From positions 1-7,171 of the forward strand of contig SKUL01000217.1 in assembly GCA_007129985.1 (NCBI GenBank): a stretch of 7,171 nt of DNA, read 5' to 3'. Shown here one piece after another: positions 5,700 to 7,171 of this stretch. A program made the position numbers and the translations under genes. Source of the stretch: Flavobacteriales bacterium. GTDB lineage: Bacteria; Bacteroidota; Bacteroidia; Flavobacteriales_D; SKUL01. The notes beneath the pieces were generated by a model. It was not told the DNA's origin. It was given only the letters and a program-made list of their open reading frames with translations, and did not search any database. Position 1 is the first letter of the stretch. Each line of letters begins with the position of its first letter.

Positions 5700-7171
5700 T
5701 CAATCCAGTAAGGGAATACTGAATGTCTCAATCTGGTCTTGATAGCGGAACTGCATGATGTAAAGTCCTGCGGATAAATGGCTCAACGAAATACGTTCAT
5801 TGGTTTGAAGTGAACGGGAATAAACCGGTTGCCCCATGGCGTTGAACACAACACAATCTACTACATCCATGCCAAAGAAATCCACTTGCACCAAATCGCG
5901 GGTAGGCACAGGATACACGCGGATGGCATCGAGGGGTGTTTCCTCCATTCCTACCGACCCATCGGCGCAATCCGCGAGGATTTCGAGGGTGGCTTCCCAC
6001 TCGTAGGGATTATTGTTTTCTGACCAGTAGATATTGACAGGAATGACGTCGGGCAAAATGGGCCATAATTGAGGTTCAATCAACTCGGGTGTTAGGGGAA
6101 ACTCACTCGTAACAGTTATGGTATAGCAGCCGGGAGCAACACACCATTCACCACCCATCCAGAGAGTGTCTCCTTCCATCCAGGAGTTAAATCCACCCAT
6201 GAAGTTTTCGTCGTCTCCAATTATCATCACATCAAGAGCAACCGCCTGAACAGGTGCTGTAATTCCCCAGATTCCGCCAATCCAGTAGCAGTCATCATCA
6301 GGAACCTCAATTTCCACACAGGCTTCCAGCACTTCGGGGCAGGCTGTATCGTTCAGCAATACGCAGACTGTATAATTGCCTGGCAAGTAGATATGCTGTG
6401 CAGACCACCCTTCGTTTTCATCGGTGTAGCCATTTCCGAAATCCCACGTCAGCGCTCCTGAACCAAGACCAAAAGCCTCGTAGTCATAAAGTCCACCTCC
6501 CAGGTAAGTGGCATTCAATCCAAGGCTACAGCCGCCACAATCGGGTACCTCCCATTGATGTACGAGCGGAGCATCGCATTCTGGGTATTCTGTGCTGAGC
6601 GACTGCGTGTACATTGTTTGGAACCCTGGCTCATAGCAGTGGGTTATTGCGTAATCGGAACTCACAAAAACAGAATCGCCCAGATTCCACATAAACTCGT
6701 TACCGGCGGGGCCATTGATCGTAAACGAATAGCAACCACAAGCTGAGGTTTCCTCGACCATCAGCTCAAAGGGACACTCATCTTCACACTCCGGCACTAC
6801 CCATTCATGGGCAAGCGGTGCTATTTCACATTCAGGATAATCGCTGCCCACTATCTGCACATAAGCTGTTTGAAAACCAGCCTCAAAACACTCCGTAAAA
6901 CTCCAGGCATTGGTGGTGAAGACATTTCCGGCGAGGTTCCAGTGGTACTCGCTTCCGATATCAGATGGTGAAATCACAAAGTCGTAACAACCACAATCAT
7001 CGGTTTCTGTTACAATCAACTCAGCCGGACATGCAGGTTCATCACAATCGGGCACTTCCCATTGATGCACCAAGGGAGCAGCCTCACAATCGGGGTTATT
7101 GCTCCCCATTATCTGCACATACATCGTCTGGAAACCGGCTTCATAACATGCCGATGCTGTTGGCGTAAGGG
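5700..7171 (-). CDS. Secreted repeat protein with PKD-like domains and T9SS C-terminal sorting domain (5' end missing)
   Basis: The reading frame is open to the window edge: codons upstream of the first in-window Met (7122-7124) continue the repeat pattern (ACYEAGFQT across that Met), so that Met is not the start and the signal peptide lies outside. About 490 residues are visible. Counting from that Met, they show a partial repeat, two Cys-rich units (32-116 and 117-198), a related PKD-like domain (199-278, with LTWDFGNGYTDE and HIYLPGNYTVCV), a segment of no recognised family (279-388), and a type A T9SS sorting domain (about 399-474: VYPVPT, VFNAMGQPVYS, ISLSHLSAGLYIMQF). T9SS carries such proteins across the outer membrane and usually cleaves the sorting domain, leaving the protein anchored or released. 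The protein is acidic with many Trp and Tyr residues, typical of large surface adhesins or structural proteins. No catalytic domain is visible, though one could lie upstream. Its own terminator follows, so it is not in the ligase operon. Confidence 0.9.
   Translation of the reverse strand, partial: LTPTASACYEAGFQTMYVQIMGSNNPDCEAAPLVHQWEVPDCDEPACPAELIVTETDDCGCYDFVISPSDIGSEYHWNLAGNVFTTNAWSFTECFEAGFQTAYVQIVGSDYPECEIAPLAHEWVVPECEDECPFELMVEETSACGCYSFTINGPAGNEFMWNLGDSVFVSSDYAITHCYEPGFQTMYTQSLSTEYPECDAPLVHQWEVPDCGGCSLGLNATYLGGGLYDYEAFGLGSGALTWDFGNGYTDENEGWSAQHIYLPGNYTVCVLLNDTACPEVLEACVEIEVPDDDCYWIGGIWGITAPVQAVALDVMIIGDDENFMGGFNSWMEGDTLWMGGEWCVAPGCYTITVTSEFPLTPELIEPQLWPILPDVIPVNIYWSENNNPYEWEATLEILADCADGSVGMEETPLDAIRVYPVPTRDLVQVDFFGMDVVDCVVFNAMGQPVYSRSLQTNERISLSHLSAGLYIMQFRYQDQIETFSIPLLD
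5703..5930 (-). other. T9SS type A C-terminal sorting domain coding segment
   Basis: The last 76 residues of the secreted protein match the usual layout of the T9SS (Por) type A sorting domain: a proline-rich entry strand IRVYPVPT, a strand pair ending in VVFNAMGQPVYS, the ISLSHLSAGLYIMQF core with the conserved SxLSAGxY pattern, and a short final strand. The final strand reads FSIPLLD, so it lacks the Lys often found near the C-terminus of these domains (KxxVxx-like ends); the rest is orthodox. This segment is the best phylum marker in the window. Confidence 0.88.
6291..7171 (-). repeat. Tandem Cys-rich PKD-like protein repeats (about 80-85 codons each)
   Basis: Units at 7032-7171 (partial), 6777-7031 and 6531-6776, with a diverged unit at 6291-6530. 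The two full units share the pattern C-x2-EL, E-T-x3-CGCY-x-F, E-[YF]-x-WNL, C-[FY]-E-x-GFQT-x-Y, Y-PEC and HxW-x-VP-x-C, with six cysteines at nearly fixed spacing (12, 2, 32-33, 20, 13-14 residues). The fourth unit keeps the opening Cys and the VP ending but has a canonical PKD core (WDFGNG) in place of the WNL core and lacks the CGCY pair, so the repeats are probably diverged PKD/Ig-like beta sandwiches. DNA-level identity between units is limited to short patches such as CCCATTGATG and CAATCGGG, so the duplication is not recent. Confidence 0.8.

Noticed and set aside
7122..7124. ATG as the start of the secreted protein
   Set aside because: Codons between this Met and the window edge continue the repeat consensus (CYEAGFQT before the Met), and there is no signal peptide after it, so the gene begins outside the window.

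Overview
The window looks like a chromosomal segment of a Bacteroidota bacterium, most likely from the flavobacterial side. The strongest evidence is a secreted protein ending in a typical type A C-terminal sorting domain of the type IX secretion system (T9SS), which is confined to this phylum. Starts lacking clear Shine-Dalgarno sequences, a glutamate-cysteine-ligase-like protein fused to CBS domains, and an MBOAT/SGNH O-acyltransferase pair all fit that placement. Base composition looks even across the window and nothing suggests a mobile element.

All five genes lie on the minus strand, so transcription runs from high to low coordinates. From right to left: (1) 5700-7171 is the 3' part of a secreted, repeat-rich T9SS cargo protein whose start lies beyond the window; it is closed off by a strong intrinsic terminator at 5648-5682. 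(2) 3716-5608 is a 630-residue protein with a GCS2-type carboxylate-amine ligase domain followed by two CBS motifs. (3) 2574-3701 is a zinc-dependent succinylglutamate desuccinylase/aspartoacylase-type hydrolase that starts 14 bases after gene 2, with a possible GTG start that would overlap it. (4) 1038-2483 is an AlgI/DltB-like membrane-bound O-acyltransferase. (5) 66-1034 is a membrane-anchored SGNH-type protein starting 3 bases after gene 4. A symmetric hairpin at 21-50 ends this run and could also serve a convergent gene lying to the left.

The genes form two functional pairs. Genes 2 and 3 are an amide-bond-forming enzyme next to an amide-bond-cleaving one, which suggests synthesis and turnover of a gamma-glutamyl-like or other small amide, possibly gated by adenine nucleotides through the CBS domains. 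Genes 4 and 5 look like a two-step system that moves an acyl group across the inner membrane (MBOAT) and attaches it to an extracytoplasmic polymer (SGNH protein). The 90-base gap between genes 3 and 4 holds no convincing terminator, so genes 2 to 5 may be one transcription unit, although the two pairs have no obvious shared purpose. No gene-free stretch exceeds 91 bases. No tRNA, rRNA, CRISPR array or insertion sequence was seen.
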